NCBI RefSeq assembly: GCF_001984825.2
Contig: NZ_CP043318.1
Coordinates: 1,364,001-1,428,000, forward strand
Reading direction: 5' to 3'
DNA from: Enterobacter chengduensis
GTDB taxonomy: Bacteria > Pseudomonadota > Gammaproteobacteria > Enterobacterales > Enterobacteriaceae
Length of the DNA stretch: 64,000 nt
Translations under genes and position numbers: made by a program
In this document: piece by piece, positions 1 to 9,132 of the stretch
How the letters are laid out: the number at the start of each line of letters is the position of its first letter
Position numbering within the stretch: the first letter of the stretch is position 1
The notes under the pieces: generated by a model
Told to the model about the DNA's origin: nothing
The model's database searches: none
The model's input: the letters and a program-made list of their open reading frames with translations, nothing else

Positions 1-2
1 TA

Positions 3-1898
3 GCCGATGTCGTCGCTAACGACGCCGGGGTGCAGTTCGTTCAGGGGTACGGCAACAGCGCGGAAACCTACCGCATCCGTGGCCTGAAGTTTGACGGCGA
101 CGATATGACCTTTGGCGGCCTGTCCGGCGTGCTGCCGCGCCAGGTGGTGGATACCCAGATGGTCGACCGCATTGAGATCTTCAAAGGGGCTAACTCGCTG
201 ATGAACGGCGCGGCAAGCTCCGGCGTGGGCGGGATGATCAACCTTGAGCCAAAACATGCGGGGGAACTCCCGCAGGCTAAAGTCGGCGTGGACTACACTT
301 CGGATTCCCAGATAGGCACGACGCTGGATGCGGGCCGTCGCTATGGCGACGACGACCAGTTTGGCGCGCGGGTGAACCTGGTCCATCGCGAAGGGGAAAC
401 CGGCATACCGAACGACCGCCGCCGCACCACGCTGCTTTCAACCGGTCTGGATTACAGCGGTGACCGCTTCCGCACCTCGCTGGATCTGGGCTATCAGAAG
501 AAAACCTTCCACGGCAGCCCGACCAGCGTGAATATTTCGGCGGTCGATTTCGTGCCCGAACCGCCGAAAAACGATCGTAACTTCTCGCAGAAGTGGGCCT
601 ACAGCAACATCGAAAACGAATTTGGGATGTGGCGCAGCGAGTACGACATCACCGACGGCTGGACCGCCTACACCGGTCTTGGCGCACAGCACGCGCACGA
701 AGAAGGGATCTACAGCGCGCCGAAGCTGGTTGATAAAAGCGGTAAGGCAACGGTCAGCCGTCTTGATACCAACCGCATCAGCGATGCCGTCAGCGGCATG
801 GCGGGTATTCGCGGCAACTTCACTACCGGCTTCGTCTCGCACAAGGTTAACGTTGGCTATTCGGCGATGACCAAAAACGAAAAAATCGCGTGGAAAATGT
901 CGGCGGCGAAGGATAACCCGACCACCAACATCTATCACAACACAGGCGTTGATATGCCGGACAGCACCAACTTCAACGGCTCAGGCGGCAAATACAGCGA
1001 TCCGCTGACCAGCGGGCGCACCCGCACCCAGGGCTGGCTGCTGAGCGATACGCTGGGCGTACTGGACGACAAGCTGCTGTTCACCGCTGGCGCGCGCCAT
1101 CAGAAAGTGGTTATCCGCGGATATAACAAAGTGACTGGTGCAGAAAATGCGGCGGACGGCTTCGACGGCAGCCGCTGGATGCCCACCTACGGCGTGGTCT
1201 ATAAGCCGTGGGAGCCGATTTCTCTTTATGCCAACCACACCGAGGCGCTACAGCCGGGCAAAACCGCGCCCAACAGCGCCACCAATTACGGCCAGAGCAC
1301 CGGTATCGTCCACTCGAAGCAGAACGAAGTGGGCGTGAAGGCGGACTTTGGCCGCGTGGGCGGATCGCTTGCGCTGTTCGAAATCAAAATGCCGTCGGCG
1401 ATCCTTGACGACAGCGGTCACTATGGACTGGACGCCGAACAGCGTAACCGTGGCGTGGAGCTAAACGTCTTCGGCGAGCCAGCGCTGGGGATGCGCCTGA
1501 ACGCCAGCGCCACCTGGCTGCAGGCCGAGCTCACCAAAACCAAAAATGGCGTGAATCAGGGTAACGATGCGATCGGTGTCCCGAACTTTTACGCCGTGCT
1601 GGGTGCAGAGTACGACATCAAGCCGATTGACGGTCTAACCGCGACCGCGCGCGTGAACCACTCCGGGGCACAGTACGCTGACCTGGCAAACACCAAAAAG
1701 CTGGACAGCTACACCACGCTGGATCTGGGGATGCGCTATCGCTTCGCGGTGAACCACAATGCAAACCAGATGACCGTCCGCGCGGGCATCGACAACGTGA
1801 CCAATGAAAACTACTGGGCTAGCGTGGACGATTCCGGTACCTACATCACGCAGGGTGAACCGCGAACCTTTAAGGTCTCGGTTGGCTACGCGTTTTAA
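3..1898 (+). CDS. TonB-dependent siderophore receptor (5' end outside window)
   Basis: Outer-membrane beta-barrel receptor for a ferric siderophore, energised by TonB-ExbBD. The frame is open from the first bases, so the signal peptide, TonB box and start of the plug lie upstream. The visible part begins in the plug domain, with the typical YRIRGLKFDG stretch and the DRIEIFKGANSLMNG motif that ends the plug of hydroxamate or catecholate receptors. About 550 residues of alternating beta-strand barrel follow, ending in FKVSVGYAF with the C-terminal aromatic needed for barrel assembly. It resembles the FcuA/FhuE/FoxA group more than FepA or CirA, but the ligand cannot be read from the sequence. 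A GGGGCA/TGCCCC hairpin (1918-1933) follows the stop codon without a clear U-tract. Confidence 0.9.
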   Translation, partial: ADVVANDAGVQFVQGYGNSAETYRIRGLKFDGDDMTFGGLSGVLPRQVVDTQMVDRIEIFKGANSLMNGAASSGVGGMINLEPKHAGELPQAKVGVDYTSDSQIGTTLDAGRRYGDDDQFGARVNLVHREGETGIPNDRRRTTLLSTGLDYSGDRFRTSLDLGYQKKTFHGSPTSVNISAVDFVPEPPKNDRNFSQKWAYSNIENEFGMWRSEYDITDGWTAYTGLGAQHAHEEGIYSAPKLVDKSGKATVSRLDTNRISDAVSGMAGIRGNFTTGFVSHKVNVGYSAMTKNEKIAWKMSAAKDNPTTNIYHNTGVDMPDSTNFNGSGGKYSDPLTSGRTRTQGWLLSDTLGVLDDKLLFTAGARHQKVVIRGYNKVTGAENAADGFDGSRWMPTYGVVYKPWEPISLYANHTEALQPGKTAPNSATNYGQSTGIVHSKQNEVGVKADFGRVGGSLALFEIKMPSAILDDSGHYGLDAEQRNRGVELNVFGEPALGMRLNASATWLQAELTKTKNGVNQGNDAIGVPNFYAVLGAEYDIKPIDGLTATARVNHSGAQYADLANTKKLDSYTTLDLGMRYRFAVNHNANQMTVRAGIDNVTNENYWASVDDSGTYITQGEPRTFKVSVGYAF

Positions 1899-2001
1899 GC
1901 GTTCCACCTCGTTATCCGGGGCACGGATGCCCCAATCCCTTGCTACCTCCAGCATGAAGTGTTAAAACGTGCCCCTTCTAAAAAAGAGACAGGGGTAGGA
2001 C

Positions 2002-3390
2002 GTGAAAGACGCGTCATCCGCTTCAGGCCAGGGTAGTGCCGAAGCCACGTCGGACCAGAATCCGACGCTGCAACGTGGTTTGCAAAATCGACATATTCAG
2101 TTAATTGCCCTCGGCGGTGCCATCGGTACCGGGCTGTTCCTCGGCATTGGCCCCGCGATTCAGATGGCTGGCCCGGCGGTTCTGTTGGGTTACGCTATCG
2201 CCGGGATTATTGCCTTCCTGATCATGCGCCAGCTTGGCGAGATGGTTGTTGAAGAGCCGGTTTCAGGCTCCTTCGCGCACTTTGCCTATAAATACTGGGG
2301 CCCGTTTGCCGGCTTCCTGTCCGGCTGGAACTACTGGGTCATGTTCGTGCTGGTGGGGATGGCGGAGCTGACCGCCGCAGGCATTTACATGCAGTACTGG
2401 CTGCCGGATGTCCCGACGTGGATCTGGGCGGCGGCCTTCTTCATCATTATTAACGCGGTTAACCTCGTCAACGTGCGCCTGTATGGCGAAACCGAGTTCT
2501 GGTTTGCGCTGATCAAGGTGCTGGCGATTATCGGGATGATCGGCTTTGGGCTGTGGCTGCTGTTTTCCGGCCACGGCGGCGAGCGCGCCACGATCGACAA
2601 CCTGTGGCAGCACGGCGGCTTCCTCGCCACCGGCTGGAAAGGGCTGATCCTCTCCCTGGCCGTGATCATGTTCTCTTTCGGTGGATTAGAGCTGATTGGT
2701 ATTACCGCCGCGGAAGCGCGCGACCCGCATAAAAGCATTCCAAAAGCGGTTAACCAGGTGGTGTACCGTATTCTGCTGTTCTACATCGGCTCGCTGGTGG
2801 TGCTGCTGGCGCTCTACCCGTGGGTGGAAGTGAAGTCCGACAGCAGCCCGTTCGTGATGATTTTCCACGATCTGAACAGCAACGTGGTCGCCTCAGCGCT
2901 CAACTTCGTCATTCTGGTGGCGTCGCTGTCGGTCTATAACAGCGGGGTTTACTCCAACAGCCGTATGCTGTTCGGCCTCTCCGTGCAGGGCAACGCGCCG
3001 AAGTTCCTCACCCGCGTCAGCCGCCGAGGCGTGCCGATCAATTCGCTGCTCCTTTCCGGGGCGATTACGTCTTTAGTTGTGCTGATCAACTACCTGTTGC
3101 CAAAAGCGGCGTTTGGCCTGCTGATGGCGCTGGTTGTCGCCACGCTGCTGCTGAACTGGATTATGATCTGCCTCGCGCACCTGCGCTTTCGCGCCGCGAT
3201 GCGCCGTAAGGGACGCGAGACGCAGTTCAAAGCGCTGCTTTATCCTGCGGGGAACTACCTCTGTATCGCCTTCCTGGGGCTGATTCTGGTGCTGATGTGC
3301 ACCATGGACGAGATGCGTCTTTCGGCGATGCTGCTGCCGGTGTGGGTGGTGTTCCTGTTTGTGGCGTTTAAGCTTTCCCGTAACAAGTAG
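2002..3390 (+). CDS. pheP: Phenylalanine-specific permease PheP
   Basis: Inner-membrane proton-coupled amino acid permease of the APC family (AAT group) importing L-phenylalanine. The 462 residues align almost without gaps with E. coli PheP: a short hydrophilic N-terminus, the conserved GGAIGTGLFLGIG in TM1, then about 12 hydrophobic segments, including the SFGGLELIGITAAEA signature near residue 230. The start is GTG at 2002, preceded by AGGGGTAGGA, and gives the same N-terminus as E. coli. It converges with mscM, as in E. coli, with a palindromic repeat and a REP-like element between the two stop codons. Confidence 0.97.
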   Translation: MKDASSASGQGSAEATSDQNPTLQRGLQNRHIQLIALGGAIGTGLFLGIGPAIQMAGPAVLLGYAIAGIIAFLIMRQLGEMVVEEPVSGSFAHFAYKYWGPFAGFLSGWNYWVMFVLVGMAELTAAGIYMQYWLPDVPTWIWAAAFFIIINAVNLVNVRLYGETEFWFALIKVLAIIGMIGFGLWLLFSGHGGERATIDNLWQHGGFLATGWKGLILSLAVIMFSFGGLELIGITAAEARDPHKSIPKAVNQVVYRILLFYIGSLVVLLALYPWVEVKSDSSPFVMIFHDLNSNVVASALNFVILVASLSVYNSGVYSNSRMLFGLSVQGNAPKFLTRVSRRGVPINSLLLSGAITSLVVLINYLLPKAAFGLLMALVVATLLLNWIMICLAHLRFRAAMRRKGRETQFKALLYPAGNYLCIAFLGLILVLMCTMDEMRLSAMLLPVWVVFLFVAFKLSRNK

Positions 3391-3401
3391 CACGGTTTTC
3401 T

Positions 3402-3422
3402 CCCTCTCCCCGTGGGAGAGGG
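3402..3422. repeat. CCCTCTCCC/GGGAGAGGG intergenic palindrome
   Basis: Perfect 9-bp inverted repeat with a 3-nt loop between the convergent pheP and mscM genes. The same hairpin core recurs in the window near 14.9, 38.8, 45.5 and 59.0 kb, so it is a dispersed intergenic element that could also act as a transcription barrier. Confidence 0.7.
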
Positions 3423-3447
3423 CGCCAGACCGCACCCGTCTTCACGC

Positions 3448-3478
3448 CCGGTGGCGCGTCGCTTACCGGGCCTACAAA
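3448..3478. repeat. REP-like palindrome
   Basis: GCCCGGT ... ACCGGGC arms followed by CTACAAAC, a diverged copy of the REP-like element seen at 11395, 30412 and 35337. It sits between two convergent stop codons, the usual position for REP sequences. Confidence 0.6.
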
Positions 3479-3482
3479 CGGA

Positions 3483-4727
3483 TTATCTGGCGATAACGCC
3501 CGCCAGGGATCGAATATCATTCCCGGTCGGGGACTGGTGAATACGCAGCCCAAACTCATCCACCACCGCGAAAATATGGTCGAAAATGTCGGCCTGAATT
3601 TCCTCATATTCCGCCCAGACCACCGTATTGGTGAAGGCATATATTTCAATCGGCAGACCGTTCGCGTCTGGTGCCAGCTGGCGCACCATCAGCGTCATAT
3701 CTTTACGAATGCGCGGATGGTTGCGCAGATATTCATTCAGGTAGGCGCGAAAGGTGCCAATATTGGTCATCTTGCGCAGGTTTAATACCGACTCCCCTTC
3801 GCCGTTTTTCTGATTCCACAGGTTTATTTCCTCGTGTCGCGCGGCGAGATAGGGCTTCAGCAGTTTTGCCTGAATAAGTTTCTGCTGCTCCTGCTCGTCG
3901 AGAAAATGAATGCTGGTGGTATCGATATTCAGGCTGCGCTTAATGCGTCGCCCGCCGGAGGCAGACATCCCGCTCCAGTTGATAAAGGCGTCGGAGACCA
4001 GCGCCCACGTCGGAATGGTCGTAATGGTATTATCGAAATTGCGCACCTTAACGGTGGTCAGCCCAATGTCCGTCACCGTGCCGTTGGCGCCGTATTTCGG
4101 CATCTCCAGCCAGTCGCCAAGCTTGAGCATGTCGTTGGCGGAAAGCTGAATGCCTGCGACAAGCCCCAGTATCGGGTCTTTAAATACCAGCATTAATACC
4201 GCCGCCATGGCGCCCAGGCCGCTGATCAGAATCGCCGGGGACTGGCCGATCAGCAGGGAGATAATCAATATCCCCACCAGGATCGCGCTCACCAGCTTGA
4301 TGCCCTGGAAAATCCCTTTCAGCGGCAATTGTGACGCGGTGGCCATTTTCTGCGACAGATTAAAAATCACGTCCAGCAGCGAGAAGAAGGAGAGCAGGGC
4401 GTACACCATCACCCACAGCTTCGCGCAGGTGGTGAGGATCTCCGCCGCTTCGCTGCCTTTTTGCAGCCACAGTACGGCCTGTACGTTGACGATTATCCCC
4501 TGAAGGGTAAACGCCAGGCGGTGAAATAATTTATTCTGGGTAATGATCTGCAGCCACAAATGGCTGCTGGCCTGCGCGCGCTTTTCGAAAGCGCGAAGCA
4601 CCACTTTGTGCAGAATAAAATGAAGGATGATGGCGGTAAGAAAAATAATACCAAAGATAATCACTAAAGAGGTGGTGTGATTAATTTCAATGCCTAACTC
4701 TTCAACCTGAGCAATTAATTCCTGCAT
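3483..4727 (-). CDS. mscM: Miniconductance mechanosensitive channel MscM (YbdG)
   Basis: Inner-membrane MscS-family channel that opens on hypo-osmotic shock. The start is ATG at 4727, where the protein aligns with E. coli YbdG (414 versus 415 residues) and CAGGAGACG lies just upstream. The longer open frame to 4832 adds residues with no family similarity. About five N-terminal TM helices are followed by the pore-lining helix around [20 protein letters not shown] (near residue 185) and the conserved beta domain ([11 protein letters not shown]). A family-specific C-terminal domain follows. It lies next to pheP as in E. coli. Confidence 0.95.
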   Translation of the reverse strand: MQELIAQVEELGIEINHTTSLVIIFGIIFLTAIILHFILHKVVLRAFEKRAQASSHLWLQIITQNKLFHRLAFTLQGIIVNVQAVLWLQKGSEAAEILTTCAKLWVMVYALLSFFSLLDVIFNLSQKMATASQLPLKGIFQGIKLVSAILVGILIISLLIGQSPAILISGLGAMAAVLMLVFKDPILGLVAGIQLSANDMLKLGDWLEMPKYGANGTVTDIGLTTVKVRNFDNTITTIPTWALVSDAFINWSGMSASGGRRIKRSLNIDTTSIHFLDEQEQQKLIQAKLLKPYLAARHEEINLWNQKNGEGESVLNLRKMTNIGTFRAYLNEYLRNHPRIRKDMTLMVRQLAPDANGLPIEIYAFTNTVVWAEYEEIQADIFDHIFAVVDEFGLRIHQSPTGNDIRSLAGVIAR

Positions 4728-4792
4728 AACGTCTCCTGTATTGTTGCAGCCCCATAATGGCGGCTGCGGATCTATTATGCAAATTCGCGAAC

Positions 4793-6229
4793 CTATTTGG
4801 CGGTCTGACAGACTTTCGCGACGGGCAGGCACAGGCGATGGCGCATGCGCAGCGTCGCCAGGGCCAGCACGACCATCATGGCCGTTTCCACCGTCAGGAA
4901 GACGTTCACTGCCTGGGTGTAATCTCCGTGATGGTTCTGCAGCGCGTGCAGCAAAATGGCGCCAAAAATGGCCGGTCCAAGCCCCAGCGCGGCCTGCTGC
5001 AGCGTGCTGAGAATGGCGCTCGCGGCGCCCGCGTCGTCAGGCTTGATATCGCGCATCCCGATGCGGTAGAAGCTGTTCACGATCAGCGCCTGCCCATAGC
5101 CAACCAGCCCGGTCGCAGGTGCCAGCGTCAGGGCCGTATTTTGCACGCCCCAGTAGCGGAACGTGGCGATCAGCGCCAGCAGGCCAGTAATCTGGATCGC
5201 CAGCCCCGTCAGCAAAATGGTGCCGGTGCTGTAGCGAGCAATCAGCCGCGGCGCGAACCATGCGGAGATAAAATAGGTCACCCCAAGGGCGATAAAACTG
5301 TTCCCGGACTGCCAGGGCGCCATCCCCAGACCGGTTTGCATGGTCAGCGCCATACAGAACATAAATCCGGACCAGACGCTGAAAAAGAGCACCGCAATCA
5401 GCGTGCCAAAGCGGACGCTGCGAAGCGCAAGCAGGCGCGGCGGGATCAGCGGGTGGGCATTCTCGCGCTCTTTTTTACGCGCATTGAGTGCCATCAGCCA
5501 GGCCAGCGGGACGAGTGCGAGCAGCATCGCCTTCAGCGGCCAGGACCAGTGCCACTGCGGACCGAGCGCCATCGGGAACAGCAGGCAGCAAAGCATAATC
5601 GCCAGCAGCACGGTACCCGTCCAGTCGATGCGTGACGGCGTCTCGCGACGGGTTTCAGGCACGTAGCGGCGGCTCAGCGCCAGCACCGCCAGGCAGATCG
5701 GCACGTTGATAAAGAAGGCGTTACGCCAGCCCAGCCCGGCGATATCCGCCGACACCAGCCAGCCGCCGCCCATCTGGCCCACGATAAACGCGATCCCACC
5801 GATGCCGCCAAACAGGCTGATGGCCTTCGCGTGCGCCGTACCTTTCAGCGTCACGTGCAGCGTGGCAAGAATTTGCGGCACGATCAGGGCGGCACCCGCA
5901 CCCTGTACGATGCGCGCGGCCAGCAGCTGCTCAATGTTCCCCGCCAAACCGCACAGCAGCGAGGCCAGGCCAAAGCTCGCCACGCCCCACATAAACAGGC
6001 GACGGCGGCCCAGGTTATCCCCCAGCTTGCTGCCGAGCGCGAGGCAGACGGCGAAGGCCACGCCGTAGAGGGCGACAATCAGCTCCAGCTCGGTGGCGGT
6101 GGCCTGCAGTGAATGGGTGATGGCGTCCAGCGCCACGTTGGTGATTGAGGTATCAATCATCGGCAGCATCTGGCCGGTAAGCAGCAATATCAGGCCAGCG
6201 CGGCCCGGTGAAACAACTGACGTATTCAT
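4793..6229 (-). CDS. DHA2-family MFS drug exporter
   Basis: Predicted proton-driven multidrug antiporter of the inner membrane. The 478 residues and roughly 14 hydrophobic helices are typical of the 14-TMS DHA2 group (EmrB/SmvA/QacA relatives). The TM1 motif [16 protein letters not shown] (antiporter motif D1-like), the loop 2-3 motif [14 protein letters not shown] (motif A) and the [10 protein letters not shown] region (motif C-like) are all present. It is divergent from an XRE/MmyB-type regulator, and the intergenic region carries two perfect inverted repeats, so local repression is likely. It is inserted between ybdG and nfsB relative to E. coli. The substrate is unknown. Confidence 0.88.
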   Translation of the reverse strand: MNTSVVSPGRAGLILLLTGQMLPMIDTSITNVALDAITHSLQATATELELIVALYGVAFAVCLALGSKLGDNLGRRRLFMWGVASFGLASLLCGLAGNIEQLLAARIVQGAGAALIVPQILATLHVTLKGTAHAKAISLFGGIGGIAFIVGQMGGGWLVSADIAGLGWRNAFFINVPICLAVLALSRRYVPETRRETPSRIDWTGTVLLAIMLCCLLFPMALGPQWHWSWPLKAMLLALVPLAWLMALNARKKERENAHPLIPPRLLALRSVRFGTLIAVLFFSVWSGFMFCMALTMQTGLGMAPWQSGNSFIALGVTYFISAWFAPRLIARYSTGTILLTGLAIQITGLLALIATFRYWGVQNTALTLAPATGLVGYGQALIVNSFYRIGMRDIKPDDAGAASAILSTLQQAALGLGPAIFGAILLHALQNHHGDYTQAVNVFLTVETAMMVVLALATLRMRHRLCLPVAKVCQTAK

Positions 6230-6250
6230 GGTAACTCCATTGCGTCATTC

Positions 6251-6280
6251 ATCAGATGGTCGTAGCATCAACCATCTGAT
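6251..6280. promoter_or_regulatory. Perfect 10-bp inverted repeat, putative operator 1
   Basis: ATCAGATGGT and ACCATCTGAT are exact reverse complements with a 10-nt spacer, giving half-site centres about two helical turns apart. The site lies 21 bp upstream of the MFS start codon and upstream of the divergent regulator. A dimeric repressor encoded at 6337 is the natural candidate ligand. No binding data are available. Confidence 0.65.
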
Positions 6281-6286
6281 AAACGG

Positions 6287-6312
6287 GTACCAGTTCTTGC
6301 TTATACTGGTAC
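6287..6312. promoter_or_regulatory. Perfect 8-bp inverted repeat, putative operator 2
   Basis: GTACCAGT and ACTGGTAC are exact reverse complements with a 10-nt spacer, followed by a partial direct repeat of ACTGGTAC. The spacer length equals that of the neighbouring repeat at 6251-6280, which suggests the same type of protein binds both. It ends 24 bp before the regulator start codon, a good position for autoregulation. Confidence 0.6.
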
Positions 6313-6336
6313 TGGTACTACCATGCAGGGGGATTT

Positions 6337-7206
6337 ATGGCCTTGATGTCTGAACCTGTTACCTCACTTCAGGATGACACGCGAAAGCAGCTGGGCGCAT
6401 TTTTACGCGCGCGGCGTGAAAGCCTCGACCCGCAGCGACTCGGGCTGCCGCGCAGCGGTCGCCGCCGCACGCCGGGTCTGCGGCGGGAAGAGGTGGCGAT
6501 GCTCGCTGACGTGGGCGTGACCTGGTACACCTGGCTTGAGCAGGGCAGGGACGTCAATCCGTCCAGCGCGGTGATGGCCGCGGTGGCGAAAGCGCTGCAA
6601 TGCACCCCGACCGAGGCCCGGCACCTGTTCGTGCTAGCCGGGCTGCCGCCGGGTGAAGCGCCGCAGGCGGTCTGCTGCGAGGGGATCAGCGAAGGCACGC
6701 GCCGCCTGCTGGATACGCTGATGCCGAAACCGGCCAGCATCCAGAAACCGAATTTCGACATCGTGGCGTGGAACGACAGCTTCGGGCACCTGATGGGTGT
6801 GGATTTCAATGCCATCCCGCCGGAAGATCGCAACTGTATTTACCTGTTCCTCACCCATCCGGCGTGGCGCGCGCGCCTCGGCAGGCGCGACGACGTGCTG
6901 CCCATCTTTGTCTCCTATTTCCGCGCGGCGATGGCCGAACACCGGGGTGACCCGCTGTGGGAAGCCAAACTGGCGCGCTTCTTTGCGGTGTCTGAGGAGT
7001 TCAAAACGCTGTGGCACCAGCGCAACGACGTGCGCGGCGTGGAGAACCAGCTCAAGCTGTTTACCCATCCCGAGCTGGGGGATTTTACGCTGCAGCAGAT
7101 GTACTGGTACTCCGCGCCGCGAAACGGGTCCCGGCTGCTGGTGTACCTCCCGGTGGATGAAGCGGGGGAGCGGGCAATGGCATGGCTGTCGTCGCAGGGG
7201 AAATAG
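6337..7206 (+). CDS. XRE-family regulator with MmyB-like ligand-binding domain
   Basis: Predicted DNA-binding regulator of 289 residues. The N-terminal third is a helix-turn-helix of the XRE type: GLRREEVAMLADVGVTWYTW followed by LEQGRDVNPS is the hallmark of the MmyB/SCO4944 family. The remainder matches the MmyB-like PAS-type domain (FDIVAWNDSFGHLMG near residue 140, a conserved WN motif) that in relatives binds small hydrophobic ligands. The ATG at 6337 follows AGGGGGATTT; a second in-frame ATG lies at 6346. It is divergent from the MFS exporter, making an exporter/regulator pair likely. The ligand is unknown. Confidence 0.87.
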   Translation: MALMSEPVTSLQDDTRKQLGAFLRARRESLDPQRLGLPRSGRRRTPGLRREEVAMLADVGVTWYTWLEQGRDVNPSSAVMAAVAKALQCTPTEARHLFVLAGLPPGEAPQAVCCEGISEGTRRLLDTLMPKPASIQKPNFDIVAWNDSFGHLMGVDFNAIPPEDRNCIYLFLTHPAWRARLGRRDDVLPIFVSYFRAAMAEHRGDPLWEAKLARFFAVSEEFKTLWHQRNDVRGVENQLKLFTHPELGDFTLQQMYWYSAPRNGSRLLVYLPVDEAGERAMAWLSSQGK

Positions 7207-7359
7207 GTTTTTTGCGAGGGGCTTTCAGGGAATCAGCACGGCTCCTGCCGTGTCGGTTCACATTGCGTAAGATAAGGTCTGAATGAGACCAACCTGCTGA
7301 ATCTACATCATTTAGATGAGTAGTGAAGTGGACTATACTTACGCAATGAGAAACCACCG
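7207..7359. promoter_or_regulatory. Leader of the 7360 gene with an 11-bp inverted repeat
   Basis: CATTGCGTAAG at 7261-7271 and CTTACGCAATG at 7338-7348 are perfect reverse complements 66 bp apart, the second ending 11 bp before the ATG at 7360. The tract between them is AT-richer than the flanks and carries the promoter-like TATACT at 7334-7339. The repeat may be a looping operator; no function is established. Confidence 0.45.
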
Positions 7360-7962
7360 ATGTCGCCACTAATGATTGATTCCGCAGAATTTAGCCAAAA
7401 ACTTGGGCTTACCACTCAAAACGTTGAACATACTGAAGCGTTTCTGTTGCGGGGCACGGTGGATTTTCATCTGCCAGGTTTTTTGTTGCCTGTGGGGTAT
7501 CGGCTTCTGAAGTCGCGCTATAGCGATGAATACCGTCTCGTGATGACCGACGACGGTAAGCCTTATACGGCATATGCCGTGAAGCTGACGTTTCATAGAG
7601 AAATTACCTTTCCTCACGGGGCCGCCACGCAAGTGATGGTCTGGCGTACGCCCCGCGCGGTCCATCAATCCGTTATCAGCGGGTTGCCACAACTTTTCTT
7701 TCAGTGGGTGCTCAGTGAATACGACATCGTGGTCTCAGACAGCGAGCAAACGGGAGACGGGCAGCGGTTTTGGTTGCGGATGATAGACTGGGCGTTCAGC
7801 ATGAATTACCAGATAAGCGTGGCGGACGGTACGGTAGGCGCAGAGTGGGAATTAACACCAGTGAGTTCATACGCTGAACTGGAAGAGCGCTGGATTGCGT
7901 TTGCCTGGGGAAACGATCGTGATGTCCATCCGCATCGCAGACTGGTCATCAGTAAAGCGTAA
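7360..7962 (+). CDS. Hypothetical protein, unrecognised
   Basis: I do not recognise this 200-residue protein. It is soluble, with no signal peptide or membrane segment, mixed alpha/beta, and rich in aromatic residues. The central stretch SEYDIVVSDSEQTGDG followed by RFWLRMIDWA recalls small phage or plasmid proteins with a D-x-x-x-T-x-x-G-x-x-F-W pattern, but I cannot name the family with certainty. The gene stands alone between the MFS/regulator pair and nfsB. Its base composition is lower in GC than its neighbours, and an inverted repeat flanks its promoter region, which suggests acquisition and autoregulation. A GC-rich hairpin follows the stop codon (7964-7982). Confidence 0.6.
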   Translation: MSPLMIDSAEFSQKLGLTTQNVEHTEAFLLRGTVDFHLPGFLLPVGYRLLKSRYSDEYRLVMTDDGKPYTAYAVKLTFHREITFPHGAATQVMVWRTPRAVHQSVISGLPQLFFQWVLSEYDIVVSDSEQTGDGQRFWLRMIDWAFSMNYQISVADGTVGAEWELTPVSSYAELEERWIAFAWGNDRDVHPHRRLVISKA

Positions 7963-7963
7963 C

Positions 7964-7982
7964 GGGCCGCGCGGGGCGGCCC
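7964..7982. terminator. GC-rich hairpin between convergent genes
   Basis: GGGCCGC and GCGGCCC arms with a 5-nt loop lie between the stop of the 7360 gene and the stop of nfsB. There is no U-tract on either strand, so intrinsic termination is only tentative. Confidence 0.35.
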
Positions 7983-7989
7983 ATCGGGA

Positions 7990-8643
7990 TTAGCACTCGG
8001 TCACAATCGTGCTCAGCGGCAGGCGAGACTTCGGCAGCGTGGCGTTGAAATCTTCCACGCTGTGATGGCCAACCGGTACCACCACCAGGCTGGTAAAGCC
8101 TTTCTCTTTCAGGCCAAACTCTTCGTCGAGAATTGCGGCGTCGAAACCTTCAATCGGTACCGCGTCCAGACCCATTGCGCCCACGCCCAGCAGGAAGTTG
8201 CCGACGTTCAGGTAAACCTGCTTCGCCATCCACTGGTCGTCATCTTTCAGGTCTACGCGGTGCATGTCGGCGAAATAGGTGCGGCCCTTATGGTTCGCGG
8301 CTTTGGCTTCTGGCGTGTTAAAACGGCCATCGGCCTCTTCCTGATCCACAACGCGCTCCAGCCAGGCATCGTCCATCGCGGTTTTCGCGCAGAACACCAC
8401 CACGTGAGACGCATCCAGCATTTTGCGTTCGTTGAACACATAGGTTCCCGCGGCGGATTTCGCCACGCGCGCTTTTCCTTCCTCGGTGCTGGCAACAATG
8501 AAGTGCCACGGCTGGGAGTTGGTGCTGGACGGGCTGTACTGCAGCAGGGTTTTGATTTTTTCCGCTTCTTCTGCGGTCAGTTTTTTGCTTGCGTCGAACG
8601 CCTTGGTTGAGTGGCGTTTCAGGGCGACAGAAATGATATCCAT
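7990..8643 (-). CDS. nfsB: Oxygen-insensitive NAD(P)H nitroreductase NfsB
   Basis: Cytoplasmic FMN-dependent nitroreductase and dihydropteridine reductase that reduces nitrofurans and nitroaromatics by two-electron steps. The 217 residues start [16 protein letters not shown] and contain the FMN-binding segments RHSTKAF (residue 10), [12 protein letters not shown] (near 38) and [12 protein letters not shown]. From memory the sequence is essentially that of the crystallised E. cloacae nitroreductase, the strongest species hint in the window. It lies downstream of ramR and ybdF on the same strand. A GC-rich hairpin occurs in its leader (8666-8683). In relatives the gene is activated by MarA/SoxS/RamA-type regulators, which fits its place beside ramA. 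Confidence 0.97.
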   Translation of the reverse strand: MDIISVALKRHSTKAFDASKKLTAEEAEKIKTLLQYSPSSTNSQPWHFIVASTEEGKARVAKSAAGTYVFNERKMLDASHVVVFCAKTAMDDAWLERVVDQEEADGRFNTPEAKAANHKGRTYFADMHRVDLKDDDQWMAKQVYLNVGNFLLGVGAMGLDAVPIEGFDAAILDEEFGLKEKGFTSLVVVPVGHHSVEDFNATLPKSRLPLSTIVTEC

Positions 8644-8743
8644 AACAACTCCTGGTGATGAAATTCGCCCGCTCGCGGGCGCGAAAGGAGAGCAGATTAC
8701 AGCGGGACGCGAAAAAAGATAAGTGCAATTCGAGCGTTTAATC

Positions 8744-8762
8744 TGTTCGTCTCAGACGAACA
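8744..8762. terminator. TGTTCGTC/GACGAACA hairpin after ybdF
   Basis: Perfect 8-bp inverted repeat with a TCA loop directly after the ybdF stop codon. It lacks a U-tract on the ybdF strand, so it could be a weak terminator, a processing hairpin or an operator in the nfsB promoter region. Confidence 0.4.
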
Positions 8763-8763
8763 A

Positions 8764-9132
8764 TCAGGCCGGGCGTATCCACTTCTGGTCTTTTTTCGGC
8801 AGCTTATCGACGACCAGATTCCAGGAATCATTAATGAGGTCGGCAACCAGTTCTGGCGTCACGTCCTCGGTGCCGTACAGCGAAATCCAGTGCTTTTTGT
8901 TCAGATGGTAACCCGGCTCAACGCCCCGGTAGATCTGCTGATTTAACAGTGATTTTTCCGGATCGGATTTCAGGCTAACGTGCGGCCGTCCGCGTACGGT
9001 TGCCATCAGCATGAAAATTTTCCCGCCGACTTTGAAGACGTCGTACTCCGGGCCGAACGGCCAGCAGTGTTCGGTAAAAGGCATCTCCAGCGCGACGCGC
9101 TTCGCGTGCTCCTGCAGGGACTTACTGTCCAT
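8764..9132 (-). CDS. ybdF: YbdF, MmcQ/YjbR-family DNA-binding-fold protein
   Basis: Small cytoplasmic protein (122 residues) of the MmcQ/YjbR (CyaY-like DNA-binding) family; its biological role is not known. Conserved features are [17 protein letters not shown] (near residue 23), SLKSDPEKS and [14 protein letters not shown], all shared with E. coli YbdF. The ATG at 9132 is preceded by GGAGAGCG, and the longer frame has no homologous extension. The start overlaps the end of ramR by 11 bp, so the two are probably co-transcribed. The neighbourhood nfsB-ybdF-ybdJ matches E. coli except for the inserted ram locus. Confidence 0.93.
   Translation of the reverse strand: MDSKSLQEHAKRVALEMPFTEHCWPFGPEYDVFKVGGKIFMLMATVRGRPHVSLKSDPEKSLLNQQIYRGVEPGYHLNKKHWISLYGTEDVTPELVADLINDSWNLVVDKLPKKDQKWIRPA

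Noticed and set aside
4757..5635. 292-residue open frame on the plus strand opposite the MFS exporter
   Set aside because: Rich in Q, R, H and G with no domain pattern; it is a shadow of the high-GC MFS gene on the other strand.
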